32,132 nt of DNA from Labilithrix sp. (GTDB lineage: Bacteria; Myxococcota; Polyangia; Polyangiales; Polyangiaceae), in assembly GCA_028287035.1 (NCBI GenBank), contig JAQBQL010000247.1, positions 1 through 32,132 of the forward strand, read 5' to 3'. A program made the position numbers and the translations under genes. The stretch's first letter is position 1; every line of letters begins with the position of its first letter. A model generated the notes under the pieces. It worked only from the letters and a program-made list of their open reading frames with translations, was not told the DNA's origin and did not search any database. Below are positions 1-8,815 of this stretch, one piece after another.

Positions 1-774
1 CCTCCGGGCGGCGGCGGCTACGGCGGCGGCGGCGGGTATGGCGCATCGGCCGCTCAGGACGCGCCCCCCGTCGCGTATGCGGCCCCGTTCGCTCCCGCCT
101 ACGTCGCGCCGGCGCCGGCCGCGCACCTCGCGCCGCCGGTCATGGCGGCGCCCCATCACGTGGTGGTCCCTCCACCTGTCCAGGCCGCGCCACCCGATCG
201 AGGAGGAGGTGCTCACCCTTTTGCCTCGGCGGGGGGTGCACCGGTCGTTCAGGTGCGCTGCCCCGCGTGTCACACGCTCACGATGGCCTCTCCAGGTCAG
301 CTCTCGATCTGCTTCTCGTGCGGGCAGCCGCTCCCGAAGGCGCTCGTCGACGAAGCAACCGAGGCCGGCCCGCCTCCCGCGGCGCCGCACGCCGCGGAAC
401 CGGCAGCCGCCGCGCCGCTGCAGTTCCCGCTCACGGGGGCGCAGGAGTCGCCCCTCGAGCCGCCACCTAATCCGTACGGTGCGAGCGGCGCCACGATCAT
501 CGGCGCCGCCGGCCAGTTCGCGATCCGCGCTGGCATCGAGGTCAAGGTCGGGCGTGATCCCGCGCAGTGTCCCATCGTGCTGGCGGAGCCCCGCGTGAGC
601 GGGGTACACGCCACGCTCAGGTTCGACGCCGGCCAGCTCATGGTGCGCGACGAAGGATCGAACAACGGCACGCACGTCGACGGCGCTCGCATCCCGGCCG
701 GCGTCTACACTCCCGTCCCCGACGGCGGCGCGCTCCGCTTCGGGCCCGTCGAGTTCACCGCGAAGCTCGCGTAG
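1..774 (+). CDS. FHA-domain protein with zinc ribbon (5'-truncated by window edge)
   Basis: The reading frame is open from base 1, so the N-terminus lies outside the window. The visible part starts with a Gly/Tyr- then Pro/Ala-rich low-complexity stretch. A four-cysteine zinc ribbon follows (CPAC at about 259-270, CFSC at about 310-321), then another Pro/Ala linker. A C-terminal FHA domain (about 480-770) carries the phosphothreonine-binding signature: GRD near 550, SGVHA near 598 and GSNNGTHV near 655. FHA domains bind pThr peptides, so the protein is probably a cytoplasmic adaptor recognising targets of a Ser/Thr kinase. It ends 13 bp before a PP2C phosphatase gene on the same strand, which suggests co-transcription. 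The family assignment is firm; the partner is unknown. Confidence 0.85.
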   Translation, partial: PPGGGGYGGGGGYGASAAQDAPPVAYAAPFAPAYVAPAPAAHLAPPVMAAPHHVVVPPPVQAAPPDRGGGAHPFASAGGAPVVQVRCPACHTLTMASPGQLSICFSCGQPLPKALVDEATEAGPPPAAPHAAEPAAAAPLQFPLTGAQESPLEPPPNPYGASGATIIGAAGQFAIRAGIEVKVGRDPAQCPIVLAEPRVSGVHATLRFDAGQLMVRDEGSNNGTHVDGARIPAGVYTPVPDGGALRFGPVEFTAKLA

Positions 775-787
775 CGAGGAGGCAGCC

Positions 788-2188
788 GTGGCAGACCCTT
801 CGAGCATCCCCCCCGTGCCGCCGGTCGAGATCGCCTTCCGGACCGATCCGGGGCGTGATCCCGAGAAGCAGGTCAACGAGGACGCGGCGTTCCACGTCGA
901 GACCAAGCATGGCCTCCTCGCCGTCGTGTGCGACGGCATGGGCGGTCACGCCGGCGGCCGCGAGGCCTCCGAGCTCGCGACGAGGACCATCCAGGAGATC
1001 GTCAGCGCTGCGCCCGACGCGACCGCGCCGCGCGACGCCCTGCGCGTCGCCATCGAGGAGGCGAACCGTAGGGTGTGGGGCATGCCCACCGACGAGGGCG
1101 GCTACCGCCCCGGATCCACGGTCGTCGCGGTGCTCGCGCACCCGGGCGGCGCCGAGGTCGCTCACGTCGGCGACAGCCGCGTGTACCTCCTGCACTCGGG
1201 CGCCATCGCGCAGATCACGAAGGACCACTCGATGGTCCAGGAGATGGTCGACCGGAACATCATCAAGGCCGAGGACGCGGCCAAGCACCCCGACGCGAAC
1301 AAGATCATGCGGGCGCTCGGCATCGCGAAGGACGTCGAGGTCGATCTCCGTCCCGAGCCCGTCGCGTACTCCGCGGGGGACGTCTTCGTGCTGTGCTCCG
1401 ACGGGCTGTCCGATCTCGTCGGGCCCGCCGAGATCCTCGACGTGGCGGGCTCACGCCCCGCGGCGCAGGCGGCGGGCCAGCTCGTGGACCTCGCGAACGC
1501 GCGCGGCGGCCACGACAACATCACGGCGATGGTGGTGCGCATGAAGGGCTCGGCCCTCGCCACCGACCAGGCGACGATCGTGAAGACGGTGGCGCTCACC
1601 GCGGTCGACCGGCCCGCCGAGGCGCTCCGCGGGACCGGCACCGTCATCTCCGCGCCGGCCTCGCCTTCGCAGGTGCCCAGCGCCTCGTCCGGCAGTGGCG
1701 GCAGTGGCGGCCCTGGCGGCACCGCGCTCGTCGCCCCGATGGCGCCGCGCTCCGATCACTCGGTCCAGGCCGCTGCCGGGAACACCGAGCCGCCGCAGTC
1801 GAACGCCGGCGGTAGCGCGGGCCGCGCTGCGGTTGCGTTCGGGATCGTGCTCGCGGTCATCGCGCTCGGCGTGGCGGGGTGGTTCCTCTACAACGAGGTC
1901 CGGCCGCGCCATCACAGCGCGACGCCGCTGGTGCTGCCCGAGGCGGGCACCGTGACGACCTCCACCGAGGAAGAGGCGGGCACCCCCGCGGCCGAGGTGA
2001 CCCTCGCCCCCGTGCTGCCTCCGCCGTCGGGCGTGAAGGTGCCCTGGTGGAAGGACCCCGACGCGGCGGCTCCCACCGGAGAGCCGCGCGAGTGCGCCAT
2101 GGCGCGGTGGCAGAAGGAGCACGGGCGTCCCGCCTCGAGCTACGAGCCGCTCGAGGCGAAGTGCCGGGCCGCCGGCGGCAAGCCGTGA
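788..2188 (+). CDS. PP2C-family Ser/Thr protein phosphatase, membrane-anchored
   Basis: The 466-residue protein starts at GTG 788 behind a GAGGAGG-like ribosome site. Residues 1-250 form a PP2C (PPM) catalytic domain with the metal-binding and core motifs in order: NEDA, CDGMGGHAGG, GSTVVAV, HVGDSRVY, LCSDGLSDLV and GGHDNITAMVV. A low-complexity Ser/Gly/Pro linker follows, then one transmembrane helix at about residues 349-368, and a roughly 100-residue C-terminal part with two cysteines. The predicted reaction is Mn/Mg-dependent dephosphorylation of Ser/Thr phosphoproteins at the inner face of the membrane. It sits between two FHA-domain genes, and its likely job is to oppose the kinase whose phosphosites those FHA domains read. 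Assignment to PP2C is secure; the substrate is inferred. Confidence 0.93.
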   Translation: MADPSSIPPVPPVEIAFRTDPGRDPEKQVNEDAAFHVETKHGLLAVVCDGMGGHAGGREASELATRTIQEIVSAAPDATAPRDALRVAIEEANRRVWGMPTDEGGYRPGSTVVAVLAHPGGAEVAHVGDSRVYLLHSGAIAQITKDHSMVQEMVDRNIIKAEDAAKHPDANKIMRALGIAKDVEVDLRPEPVAYSAGDVFVLCSDGLSDLVGPAEILDVAGSRPAAQAAGQLVDLANARGGHDNITAMVVRMKGSALATDQATIVKTVALTAVDRPAEALRGTGTVISAPASPSQVPSASSGSGGSGGPGGTALVAPMAPRSDHSVQAAAGNTEPPQSNAGGSAGRAAVAFGIVLAVIALGVAGWFLYNEVRPRHHSATPLVLPEAGTVTTSTEEEAGTPAAEVTLAPVLPPPSGVKVPWWKDPDAAAPTGEPRECAMARWQKEHGRPASSYEPLEAKCRAAGGKP

Positions 2189-2216
2189 CCCCCGTTCGAC
2201 ATACGATGAGGCCCGC

Positions 2217-5201
2217 ATGATCCCCGGTTTCGGCAAAGAACAGATCTCGATCGGCGGCGCGCCGGACAACGACGTTGTGGTGCAGGGGCCGGGCGTCGCG
2301 GCTCGTCACGCGCGCATCGTGAAGCAGGGCGGCGCGCTCGTCTTCCTCGACAACGGGGCCGGACCTTCGTTCGCGAACGGCGCGCCTCTCGCGCCGAACC
2401 AGCCGGTGCCGTTCGATTTCCGCACGCAGTTCACGGTCGGCCAGAACGTGCCCGTCCCGCTCGCGCACCCGGCCATCGTCTCGATGATCATGGCGCGCGG
2501 CTCGGTGAGCGCACCGCCGGGGCATCTCGTCATCGGGCGCGAGGCCGCCTCGGCGTCGCTCGTCATCGCCAACTCCGCGGTCAGCGCGCACCACGCGACC
2601 GTGATGATGGACCGCCTGATGGTCCAGGACTTCGGCTCGACCAGCGGCACCTACGTCGCCGGGCAGAAGATCCCGCCGAACCAGCCCGTCCCGATGGATC
2701 CGAACGGCGTCGTCGCGTTCGGCCCGATCCCGGTGCCGGTATCGCTCCTCGGCCGCCTCGCGCAGGCCTTCGCGGGCGGCGGCGCGCCCATGGGTGCTCC
2801 CGCGCACCAGAGCGGCCCGCCTCCCGCCGCGATGGTCCCGGGCGGCGACGCGGCCCCGCGCAAGCACCGCACCGTCATCGGCGAGCTGAAGCTCGATCAG
2901 GCCGGCGCGGTCATCACGATCGGCCGCACGCCCGACAACCAGATCGTCGTCCCCCATCCGCAGGTCAGCGCGCGTCACGCGCAGATCACGAACCTGAACG
3001 GGTCGCTCGTCCTCGAGGACCTCGGCAGCGGCAACGGCACCTTCGTGCGCGGCCAGCGCCTCGCGCGCGGCCAGAAGGTGCCCGTCGCGAACGGCGAGAA
3101 GGTCTACATCGGCCCGATGCCGGTGCTGATCCACATCGTGGGTCAGCAGGTGAACGTCGTCGTCGAGGACCAGCAGGCCTCGTGGGCGGGCAAGCCCCTC
3201 TACGAGATCGAGGCGTGGGACCTCTATCTCGAGGTGCCGGACCGGGACAACAAGCAGCAGATGAAGGTGCTGCTCGACCACGTCAGCTTCAAGGCGCTTC
3301 CCGGCGACATGATCGCGCTGATGGGACCGTCGGGCGCCGGCAAGACGACGCTCCTCCTCACGTTGAACGGGTATCTCCCGCCTTCGAGCGGCCAGGTGCG
3401 CATCAACGGTGACGACCTCTATGCCGTCTACGACGCCCTCCGCGGCGTCATCGGCTACGTCCCGCAGGACGACATCGTCCATCCCGAGCTCACCGTCTTC
3501 GAGGCCGTGAAGTACTCGGCGCGGTTCCGCCTCCCGAACGACTACTCGGAGACCGAGATCAACGCGCGCGTCGAGCAGACGCTGCGCGACCTCGGCCTCG
3601 AGGCCCAGCAGCACCTCCAGATCGGAAAGCCCGAGAAGAAGGTGCTCTCCGGCGGTCAGCGCAAGCGCGTCAACATCGCCCTCGAGCTCGTCACCGACCC
3701 GGTCATCCTCTTCCTCGACGAGCCCACCTCCGGCCTCGCCGCCGACGACACGACCGCGCTCATCAATCTCTTGCACGATCTCACGAAGAAGACCGGCAAG
3801 ACGATCATCATGACCATTCACCAGCCCGCGAAGGACGAATACGAGAAGTTCAATCTCGCGTTCATCATGGGTTATGGCGGTATCCCCACGTACTTCGGTC
3901 CGACGGGTGAGCCGAGCTACAAGTTCTTCCGTTCGATCATCGACACGCCGGGCAGCCCGTTCCGCAGCATGCCGACCGCTCAGGGGCGGAACGTCGACAA
4001 TCCGCGTGACATGTTCGACATGCTCGCGATCCGCGAGCGCGGCGTGCAGGAGGCGATGAAGCGGACCGACCCGAACGTCACCCGCAACACCGCCCGTCTC
4101 GCCGCGGCGCGCGAGTGGCGGAGCGAGTTCATGTCGAACTCGAATCCCGTCTTCCAGCAGATGTACTCGGGGCGCCGCGCGGTCGGCACCGAGCCGGCGG
4201 CGCGCGGCGTCCCGCACCGCGCCGACGTCGCGCTCTTCACGCAGCTCGTGCTGCTGATGTCGCGCTACTGGAAGATCAAGGTCCGCGACCGCGCCGGGGC
4301 CGCGATCATGTTCCTGCAGGCGCCGGTCATCGGCGTGATGCTGGCCTTCGTCTTCGCCGGCCAGAAGGAGGCGGTGCCGTTCTGGTGCCTCGGCGCCCTC
4401 CAGGAGCTCGGGAAGAAGGCGGCGAGCAGCTCCGGCTCGACCGATCTCCTCGGCCGCATGCTCGCCACCAAGGACCAGACGGCGGCGATGTTCTTCGTCG
4501 TCGTCTCCGCGGTGTGGTTCGGCACCTCGAACTCGGCGCGCGAGATCGTGACCGAGCGCTCGATCTACCTGCGCGAGCGCATGGTGAACCTGTCCATCGT
4601 GAACTACGTGTTCTCGAAGTACATCGTCCTCACGCTCATCTGCATCTTCCAGTGCACGGTGCTCCTCGGGATCGTGTTCTTCACGCTCGGCTTCCACGGG
4701 GGCGTCGTGGCCTTCTTGATGGAGCTGGTGGTCATGGTGGCGGTCGCCATGAACGCGTGCGCCCTGGGACTCCTGCTCTCGACGGTCGTCGACTCCGCAG
4801 AAGCGGCGATGTCACTCACGCCGATCGCGCTCATCCCGCAGGTCGTGCTCGGCGGCCTCATGGTGCCGATGACCACGAACCCGCTGCTGAAGCCGCTCAT
4901 GTACGTGATGCCGGCGCGCTGGGGCTTCGAGGGTTCCATCGCCCACGAGCGCCTCGCCATCGAGAAGGACCCGGCGTGGCTCATCGACCTCCAGAACGCG
5001 ACGCTGAACAGCCCGCCCGACTACGTGATCGGCGGACACTTCCAGTGCGCCATCGCGCAGATGGGCTCGGACCAGCTGAAGGGCGCGTGGGGTTTCACGA
5101 TGTACGACCAGACCTGGCTTCCCATCGCCGTCCTCATGGGGATGACGGTGGTGATGCTCGGCCTGCTCCTCATTCTCCTGAAGCGTCGCGACCCGGTGTG
5201 A
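2217..5201 (+). CDS. Triple-FHA ABC-2 type transporter (FHA-ATPase-permease fusion)
   Basis: The 994-residue fusion begins at ATG 2217, 28 bp after the phosphatase gene. Three FHA-like modules come first. Module 1 (about 10-75) is degenerate, with IGG in place of IGR. Module 2 (about 98-170) keeps IGR and AHH but has STSGTYV. Module 3 (about 230-300) is canonical, with IGR, SARH and GSGNGTFV. The ABC ATPase has Walker A GPSGAGKTT (about 368), signature LSGGQRKR (about 476) and Walker B LFLDEPTSGL (about 497). An ABC-2 permease domain with several hydrophobic segments fills about 690-994. The layout matches the Rv1747 type of mycobacterial FHA exporter, which is controlled by a Ser/Thr kinase, and also resembles ABCG half-transporters. 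The transported substrate cannot be read from sequence. Confidence 0.94.
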   Translation: MIPGFGKEQISIGGAPDNDVVVQGPGVAARHARIVKQGGALVFLDNGAGPSFANGAPLAPNQPVPFDFRTQFTVGQNVPVPLAHPAIVSMIMARGSVSAPPGHLVIGREAASASLVIANSAVSAHHATVMMDRLMVQDFGSTSGTYVAGQKIPPNQPVPMDPNGVVAFGPIPVPVSLLGRLAQAFAGGGAPMGAPAHQSGPPPAAMVPGGDAAPRKHRTVIGELKLDQAGAVITIGRTPDNQIVVPHPQVSARHAQITNLNGSLVLEDLGSGNGTFVRGQRLARGQKVPVANGEKVYIGPMPVLIHIVGQQVNVVVEDQQASWAGKPLYEIEAWDLYLEVPDRDNKQQMKVLLDHVSFKALPGDMIALMGPSGAGKTTLLLTLNGYLPPSSGQVRINGDDLYAVYDALRGVIGYVPQDDIVHPELTVFEAVKYSARFRLPNDYSETEINARVEQTLRDLGLEAQQHLQIGKPEKKVLSGGQRKRVNIALELVTDPVILFLDEPTSGLAADDTTALINLLHDLTKKTGKTIIMTIHQPAKDEYEKFNLAFIMGYGGIPTYFGPTGEPSYKFFRSIIDTPGSPFRSMPTAQGRNVDNPRDMFDMLAIRERGVQEAMKRTDPNVTRNTARLAAAREWRSEFMSNSNPVFQQMYSGRRAVGTEPAARGVPHRADVALFTQLVLLMSRYWKIKVRDRAGAAIMFLQAPVIGVMLAFVFAGQKEAVPFWCLGALQELGKKAASSSGSTDLLGRMLATKDQTAAMFFVVVSAVWFGTSNSAREIVTERSIYLRERMVNLSIVNYVFSKYIVLTLICIFQCTVLLGIVFFTLGFHGGVVAFLMELVVMVAVAMNACALGLLLSTVVDSAEAAMSLTPIALIPQVVLGGLMVPMTTNPLLKPLMYVMPARWGFEGSIAHERLAIEKDPAWLIDLQNATLNSPPDYVIGGHFQCAIAQMGSDQLKGAWGFTMYDQTWLPIAVLMGMTVVMLGLLLILLKRRDPV

Positions 5202-5208
5202 CCGCAGC

Positions 5209-7254
5209 TCAGCGGAGGGCGGGCACGCGTCCCTTCGAGTCAGCGGCAAGGTTCGCGAGGAACGTGGCGGCCTGGAGCCTCGCCTTGGCGTCGTCGAACA
5301 CCACGAAGTGACCATCGTGTCCGCGCGCCGGGACGAACTGGGCGAGCACGCCGCTCGCCGCGCCGCTCGCCAGGTTGCCCGACAGGCCGTCGCCGGGGAC
5401 GCTCACGTCGGTGATGCCCGCGAACGCCGCCTCGGTCACCGGATGCACGCCGGGTAGCTGGCGCGGAAGGCCGATGGCGACGGAGAGCGCCTCGATGCCG
5501 TGGGGCGGCGCGTACGAGTCGCCGAGCCCGTCGGCCCCCACGCCTTCGGTCTGGTAGATGCTCTTCGGCGAGTGCCCCGGGCGCGGCGCGCGCACGATGG
5601 CGCTTCCGTACTCGAGCGGATCGGCGGCATCGACCAGCGATTGCACGAGCGTCATCACGGGATGGAACAGGCTGAGCTCCGTCGCGGTGGTGCGGTCGGA
5701 CAGGCCTACCAGCAGCCGGAAGGCCGCGGCCACGTCGACGGGCTTCGTCTTCTCGAGGAGATTGAGCGCGAGGTCGCTGCCCGCTCCGCTCAGCACGGCG
5801 CCGCGCGCCTGGTCGCTGCCGGCGAGGAAGAGCGGACCGTTCAGTCCGCCTTGCGAGTGGCCGAAGAAGAGGACCTTCGTGGGGTCGAAGACGATGTCGG
5901 AAGGGGCGCCCAGGACCGCGGCGGGGACCTTCATCGCGCCCTCGGTGAAGAGCCGCGCCTGCTGCACGACGTCGATCGCCGATTGCCGATTACTCGAGCG
6001 CGCCGCGAGGATGTTGTCGAGATTGAAGAACAGGAGCTGGATGATCGACTCCGCGTTCGGGTCGCCGAGGGCAGGGGCTCCCGGCCGGGTGCCGTGGAAG
6101 ATCTGGTCGATGCCCATCGTGGCGAGGCACTGCGTGGCCAGCGCGCGGCCGGTGCCGTCGTCGAGGAACGACCGGTAATCGCCGCCCGTTCCGTGGGAAT
6201 AGAGCACGATCGGAAAGCCGGCCGCGGGCAGCGGGCATTTCACGGGATCCGGCACCGCGAGCGCGAAGCGCAGCTCGAAGAGACCCTGCAGCTGTGGCTT
6301 GCCGTCGATGCTCACGAACCCGCCGCCGTCCTCCGGCTTGCGATAGGGAACGACGCCTTGCTGGTAATTCGGAGAAGGTCCGTACGTGCCCTCGACGACC
6401 GCGTAATCGCCGGTCATCTCCTTCTTCACGAAGCCGCTCGGCGTGGGCGCCGCCACGCTGGCACGCACGTCGTCCATCGCCGCGAACGCCTCGGCGGTGG
6501 GATCGTCGGTGGTGAAGACGGTGAGGTGCACGATGTCGCTCTTCGCGATTCCGGCCGCCGCGAGCTCGGCGACGGCGGGGGCGAAGAGATCGTGGACGGG
6601 CCGCACCGGCTCGGTGAGCGGGTCCCGGTCGAGGACCTGGGCGAGCTCGGGCGCGACGGTGATCCCGGCGCCGGACCGCGCATGCACCTTGCTGGTGACG
6701 ACCACCGCGTACCGGGTCCTCGGACGGAGCGGGCGGCCCAGCATCGGCAGCACCGCGAGCGTGTTCGACGGCCAGTACACCGCCTCGGCCTCTTGCCAGT
6801 GGAGCTGCGCGAGGTGCCGCTGTCCCCGCTCGGGCGAGGCCGGGTCGACGTCCACGATCTGCACCGAGGCGTCGCTCCGGGCGGCTGCGTCGGGCGTCTG
6901 CGGGAGGGTGGTCTCGTCGATGGGACCGTCGAACCGGAGCGCGATGGCCGCTGCCGGTGAGAAGCCGTCGAGGAGGCCGGCCGTCGCGTTCACGTACTGC
7001 GTGAGGAGCGGGAGGTTCTGCGGATTCGGGAATCCGGTGAACACCGCGGCGCCCTTCGCGTCGCGGCGCAGATCGCTCGGGAACGGATGGTCGAAGAAGG
7101 CGAGGCCGGAGAGCGCGTCGGGCGCCGCGGGCACCACGAAGATCGATTGCGCGCTACCGGCCGGCGCGAGCGGGACCCCGGCGTCGGAGTCCCCGCAGCC
7201 CGAGGCGAGCGCGGCGAACGTGAGCACGAGCTGACCGACGGCACTCTTGCGCAT
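5209..7254 (-). CDS. Alpha/beta-hydrolase-fold lipoprotein
   Basis: The 681-residue protein starts at ATG 7254. It has a short signal sequence ending in the lipobox LASGC (Cys20), so it is probably a lipid-anchored envelope protein. The N-terminal half is a beta-rich region without recognisable motifs. The C-terminal half has alpha/beta-hydrolase hallmarks: LYSHGTGG (oxyanion-loop-like) and a nucleophile elbow GHSQGG, with Ser at about residue 466. It resembles large secreted lipase/esterase-like proteins, but the substrate is unknown. It converges on the FHA-ABC gene with only 7 bp between stop codons and no clear terminator. Fold confidence is high; function confidence is low. Confidence 0.8.
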   Translation of the reverse strand: MRKSAVGQLVLTFAALASGCGDSDAGVPLAPAGSAQSIFVVPAAPDALSGLAFFDHPFPSDLRRDAKGAAVFTGFPNPQNLPLLTQYVNATAGLLDGFSPAAAIALRFDGPIDETTLPQTPDAAARSDASVQIVDVDPASPERGQRHLAQLHWQEAEAVYWPSNTLAVLPMLGRPLRPRTRYAVVVTSKVHARSGAGITVAPELAQVLDRDPLTEPVRPVHDLFAPAVAELAAAGIAKSDIVHLTVFTTDDPTAEAFAAMDDVRASVAAPTPSGFVKKEMTGDYAVVEGTYGPSPNYQQGVVPYRKPEDGGGFVSIDGKPQLQGLFELRFALAVPDPVKCPLPAAGFPIVLYSHGTGGDYRSFLDDGTGRALATQCLATMGIDQIFHGTRPGAPALGDPNAESIIQLLFFNLDNILAARSSNRQSAIDVVQQARLFTEGAMKVPAAVLGAPSDIVFDPTKVLFFGHSQGGLNGPLFLAGSDQARGAVLSGAGSDLALNLLEKTKPVDVAAAFRLLVGLSDRTTATELSLFHPVMTLVQSLVDAADPLEYGSAIVRAPRPGHSPKSIYQTEGVGADGLGDSYAPPHGIEALSVAIGLPRQLPGVHPVTEAAFAGITDVSVPGDGLSGNLASGAASGVLAQFVPARGHDGHFVVFDDAKARLQAATFLANLAADSKGRVPALR

Positions 7255-7300
7255 GGCGAGCGGTATACCACCGCGGGGGCTGCGGAGCGCCCGGGGCCGC

Positions 7301-7690
7301 CTACTTGACGTGCTCGACCTGGGGGTAGGCCGCGGGCGCGGGCGGCGCCGTGTGCTCGGGTCCGTCGTGCGTCAGCCAGTAGATCGAGAGGAACGCGAGC
7401 AGCGCGCCGGCCAGGACGAAGAAGACGCGCGCCGTCGGGTCGGGCTCGGTGCGCGTGCGCAGGAGGCGCGCCGCAGCGGCCACGTCCTTGGGCGTGGTGT
7501 CGTCCGCGATGAGCCGCGCCGTGCCGTCGCGAACGGTCCGGTAGTCGCCTCGGCTGAACGCGAGGGTGAGCGCAAGGAGGCCCTCGTGCTCCGGAAACCG
7601 CGCCGCGAAGGCCGGCCATCCCCAGTCGGCTTCGGCGGGCGCGGCACCGGCGGGCGCCGCCACGCGTTCCTGCTCTTCGTGCTCGATCAC
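7301..7690 (-). CDS. Small single-TM protein coupled to MBL-like gene
   Basis: The chosen start is GTG 7690, giving 129 residues. It overlaps the upstream gene's TGA in a GTGA arrangement and has a GGAGAGG ribosome site 8 bases upstream, which is typical of translational coupling. The reading frame extends further upstream, but there it only shadows the neighbouring gene. The N-terminal part is acidic and Ala-rich, with WGWPAFAARFPEHEG followed by helices. One transmembrane helix lies around residues 90-110 (VFFVLAGALLAFLSIYWL), and a short Pro-rich tail follows. I do not recognise the family. Its coupling to the metallo-beta-lactamase-like gene suggests the two products work together at the membrane. 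Confidence 0.72.
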   Translation of the reverse strand: MIEHEEQERVAAPAGAAPAEADWGWPAFAARFPEHEGLLALTLAFSRGDYRTVRDGTARLIADDTTPKDVAAAARLLRTRTEPDPTARVFFVLAGALLAFLSIYWLTHDGPEHTAPPAPAAYPQVEHVK

Positions 7691-8769
7691 GCGCTCGCCC
7701 TCTCCACGCGGCCCGCCGCGATCTCTCCGCTCGTCACGGCCCGGTGCAGCACGGTGGGCGCGATCCCCGGAGCGAGGAGGCTCGGCGTCACCTCGCTCGA
7801 CGGGAACATCTGCACGAACGCGGGCGCCCGTTTCACGCGATCCGCGATGATGCGCTCGAGCACCATCGACGTGTACTGGAGCGCGCCGTACTCGGGGGTG
7901 TTCGCGTTCGGCACCACGTCGACGTCCTGCCGCTTGCAGAGGAGCGGCAGGCCCTTGATGCGGCTCTCCACCGGCGACCAGCTGTCGGCGCACACGCCGT
8001 TGGCGCTCACGCCCCACACGCCGGACCCGGTGTTCAGGAAGAGCGTCTGGTGACCGGAGGTGCGGCCCGGCGTGCGCAGCAACATGACGCCGTCACCGAG
8101 CGAATAATCCCCGCTCGTCAGCACCACGTTCCCCTTGTTCACGGCGCGCTTGCCGTCCTTCACGAACCACGCCGACTGCAGAGGATGAAGGTCGTCCCAG
8201 TCGTCCCACTCCGACTTGGGGGCGAGCAGCCGCGCCGCGGGGAAGCGCGCGGGATGCGCGCCGTCCTCGGTGCCGAGAAGTCCGCGCAGATCCTGACCCT
8301 GGAAGCTGTCGAACGCGAGCAGATCGATGTCGGCCGCGGTGAGGCCGTGCCGCGCGAGCTGCGTCTCGAGCGGATCGTGCTTGCCGGCCACGAAGGCGGT
8401 CGCACGGTGCCCGATCACCTCGCGCAGGCGCGAGAAGAACGGGGCGCCCGCTCGGCCCTGCGGCTCGCTCGGATTGAACAGGAGGTGCGTGAGCTCGCCG
8501 TCACGGAGAAACTGCACGAGCACGCAGCGATGCGTGAGCACCACGAACGGAGCCGGCGCGAGGGCCGCCCCGGCGAACGCGTAACGGGTCGGGTAGGCGA
8601 GGCCCGCGAGCGGCAACGTGCGGACCGCCACGACCCGCGGGCCCGCCGCGAAGCGCTCACGGAGCGCCCCGCCGATGCGCTGCACGGCGCGGAGCTGCGC
8701 CCCGTGGCGCGCCACCGACCACGCCTCGTCGAGATCGGACAGCCGTGCGAGGCCGAGGCCGAGCGTCAT
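7687..8769 (-). CDS. Metallo-beta-lactamase-fold-like protein lacking the metal motif
   Basis: The 360-residue protein starts at ATG 8769. The order of segments follows MBL-fold hydrolases. LTAADIDLLAFDSFQGQDLR (about 144-162) occupies the place of the 'DIDAVVLTHLHFDH' strand-loop. FPAARLLAPKSEWDDW (176-191) resembles the segment after it. GDYSLGDGVMLLRTPGRTSGHQ (about 220-241) resembles the 'PGHTPGH' segment. The HxHxDH zinc motif is absent, and the PGH histidine is Arg. So either the fold is kept for a non-hydrolytic role, or this is a distinct family with a chance resemblance. It is translationally coupled to the small TM protein downstream. No signal peptide is evident. Function is unknown. 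Confidence 0.7.
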   Translation of the reverse strand: MTLGLGLARLSDLDEAWSVARHGAQLRAVQRIGGALRERFAAGPRVVAVRTLPLAGLAYPTRYAFAGAALAPAPFVVLTHRCVLVQFLRDGELTHLLFNPSEPQGRAGAPFFSRLREVIGHRATAFVAGKHDPLETQLARHGLTAADIDLLAFDSFQGQDLRGLLGTEDGAHPARFPAARLLAPKSEWDDWDDLHPLQSAWFVKDGKRAVNKGNVVLTSGDYSLGDGVMLLRTPGRTSGHQTLFLNTGSGVWGVSANGVCADSWSPVESRIKGLPLLCKRQDVDVVPNANTPEYGALQYTSMVLERIIADRVKRAPAFVQMFPSSEVTPSLLAPGIAPTVLHRAVTSGEIAAGRVERASA

Positions 8770-8815
8770 GGCCGCGCACTCTAGCCGTTTGCCTCCCGGA
8801 TTGCCGCGGCTTCCG

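Noticed and set aside
1857..4697. 946-residue minus-strand open frame across the PP2C and FHA-ABC genes
   Set aside because: It is antisense to two genes with complete motifs. Its product is Arg/Glu/His-rich with no domain, the typical shadow of high-GC codon bias.
5202..5215. Terminator between the convergent FHA-ABC and hydrolase genes
   Set aside because: Only a 4-bp CCGC/GCGG stem is available, with no T-tract.
7262..7269. GGTATACC palindrome just upstream of the hydrolase lipoprotein start
   Set aside because: Eight symmetric bases are short enough to arise by chance, and it lies where a ribosome site would be.
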